In this document: one piece after another, positions 63,710 through 64,000 of the stretch | Layout: each line of letters begins with the position of its first letter | Position numbering within the stretch: the first letter of the stretch is position 1 | Source: JAGVSR01 sp964589785 | GTDB taxonomy: Bacteria; Pseudomonadota; Alphaproteobacteria; Rhizobiales; Hyphomicrobiaceae | Direction: 5' to 3' | Assembly: GCA_964589785.1 (NCBI GenBank) | Contig: CAZPUQ010000012.1 | Coordinates: 12,282 to 76,281, forward strand | Length of the DNA stretch: 64,000 bases | Position numbers and translations under genes: made by a program | Notes under the pieces: generated by a model | What the model was told of the DNA's origin: nothing | Seen by the model: only the letters and a program-made list of their open reading frames with translations | Databases searched by the model: none

Positions 63710-64000
63710 ATGCGTGACGGTTCGGCGAACGCCCCTCCCCGCAGAGAGTACTGGAGCCAGCTCTACGCCAACGAGCTCGAGCCGCTCCTAGACAGGCTCC
63801 GATCAGATGACCTCGTCCGGTTCCTGCGCATCCACATCGCGCTCGTCGCCGGCCGGAACATGGAGCCGCCATACCACTCCGAGGTGGCCTGGCAGCGCAT
63901 CGCGGACGTACGCCGCGATCGCTGGCCGGGCTTCCTCGAGCGCATGAAATCGGCAGGCGCGTTGATGATGGAGAGCGACGGAACCCTGTGCGGCCCGTGG
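63710..64000 (+). CDS. unknown protein, 3' end outside window
   Basis: An ATG-started frame open for 97 codons to the window edge. It begins MRDGSANAPPRREYWSQL and contains LVRFLRIHIALVAG and WQRIADVRRDRW. The composition and position after a VRR-NUC gene suggest a phage replication-type or regulatory protein, but no family is recognised. A GAAGGG-like site lies upstream. Confidence 0.6.
   Translation, partial: MRDGSANAPPRREYWSQLYANELEPLLDRLRSDDLVRFLRIHIALVAGRNMEPPYHSEVAWQRIADVRRDRWPGFLERMKSAGALMMESDGTLCGPW

Larger units (their letters stand above)
31546..64000. mobile_element. genomic island beside tRNA-Ser, composite, continuing past the window
   Basis: From the tRNA 3' end to the window edge all genes are accessory: two site-specific recombinases, restriction and anti-plasmid systems, a terminase trio and phage tail genes. 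The left limit is the tRNA-Ser gene; the right limit is not visible. No second copy of the tRNA 3' end was found inside the window, so attR is either beyond it or the element used another site. Module changes at ~34.8, ~40.0, ~48.6 and ~56.5 kb suggest stepwise assembly. Confidence 0.7.

Noticed and set aside
53414..64000. One complete prophage
   Set aside because: No portal, capsid, head or baseplate genes are seen, the terminase lacks its nuclease and the integrase is frameshifted.

Overview
The window is GC-rich DNA that reads like an alphaproteobacterium of the order Hyphomicrobiales (Rhizobiales). The evidence is gene content and order: purB, a DUF1476 ATPase-inhibitor gene, purC-purS-purQ, dnaB-alr-radA-cvpA-purF, and metG-holB-tmk. 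The species cannot be named from sequence alone.

Positions 1-31455 are ordinary chromosome. They hold a truncated NDP-forming acyl-CoA synthetase/GNAT protein, an amino-acid permease, a periplasmic binding protein and purB. Next come a glutathione transferase, a small alpha/beta hydrolase, the F1-ATPase inhibitor and purC/purS/purQ, with two small extra genes between purS and purQ and no purL after purQ. A LysR/SDR divergent pair and a VOC protein follow. The replication/cell-wall/purine cluster dnaB-alr-radA-cvpA-purF-SDR lies on the plus strand. On the minus strand, transcribed leftwards, are dacA-like, tmk, holB, metG, tatD-like and an MBL hydrolase, with rlpA upstream of dacA. The core ends with a seven-heme cytochrome c and a cytochrome b561-type membrane protein, then tRNA-Ser(UGA) at 31456-31545.

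Everything after the tRNA is accessory DNA, in modules. (1) A large serine recombinase with DUF2924 and DUF3489 partners. (2) A XamI-type restriction-modification operon (small RHH-like protein, N6-adenine methyltransferase, XamI-like endonuclease) followed by an OLD-type ATPase/TOPRIM protein. A perfect 18-bp palindrome containing two GTCGAC sites lies at its start. (3) A complete type II Wadjet anti-plasmid system, jetABCD, with overlapping genes. (4) An HTH protein of unknown role. (5) A controller-like XRE protein, a DUF262/HNH protein and an Mrr-like endonuclease tied together by two near-identical 28-bp C-box-like elements. (6) A ParB-methyltransferase, DUF5681 and nuclease-less terminase trio. 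(7) A tyrosine integrase inactivated by a one-base deletion, followed by a phage-derived run with an excisionase-like HTH, tail assembly chaperone with a -1 frameshift signal, tape measure protein, VRR-NUC nuclease and a partial gene at the right edge.

The right half is therefore a layered defence island beside a tRNA-Ser gene. It appears to contain at least two integration events and continues past the window. The most novel-looking candidates are the C-box-linked DUF262/Mrr cassette and the self-targeting palindrome of the XamI operon with its OLD partner.
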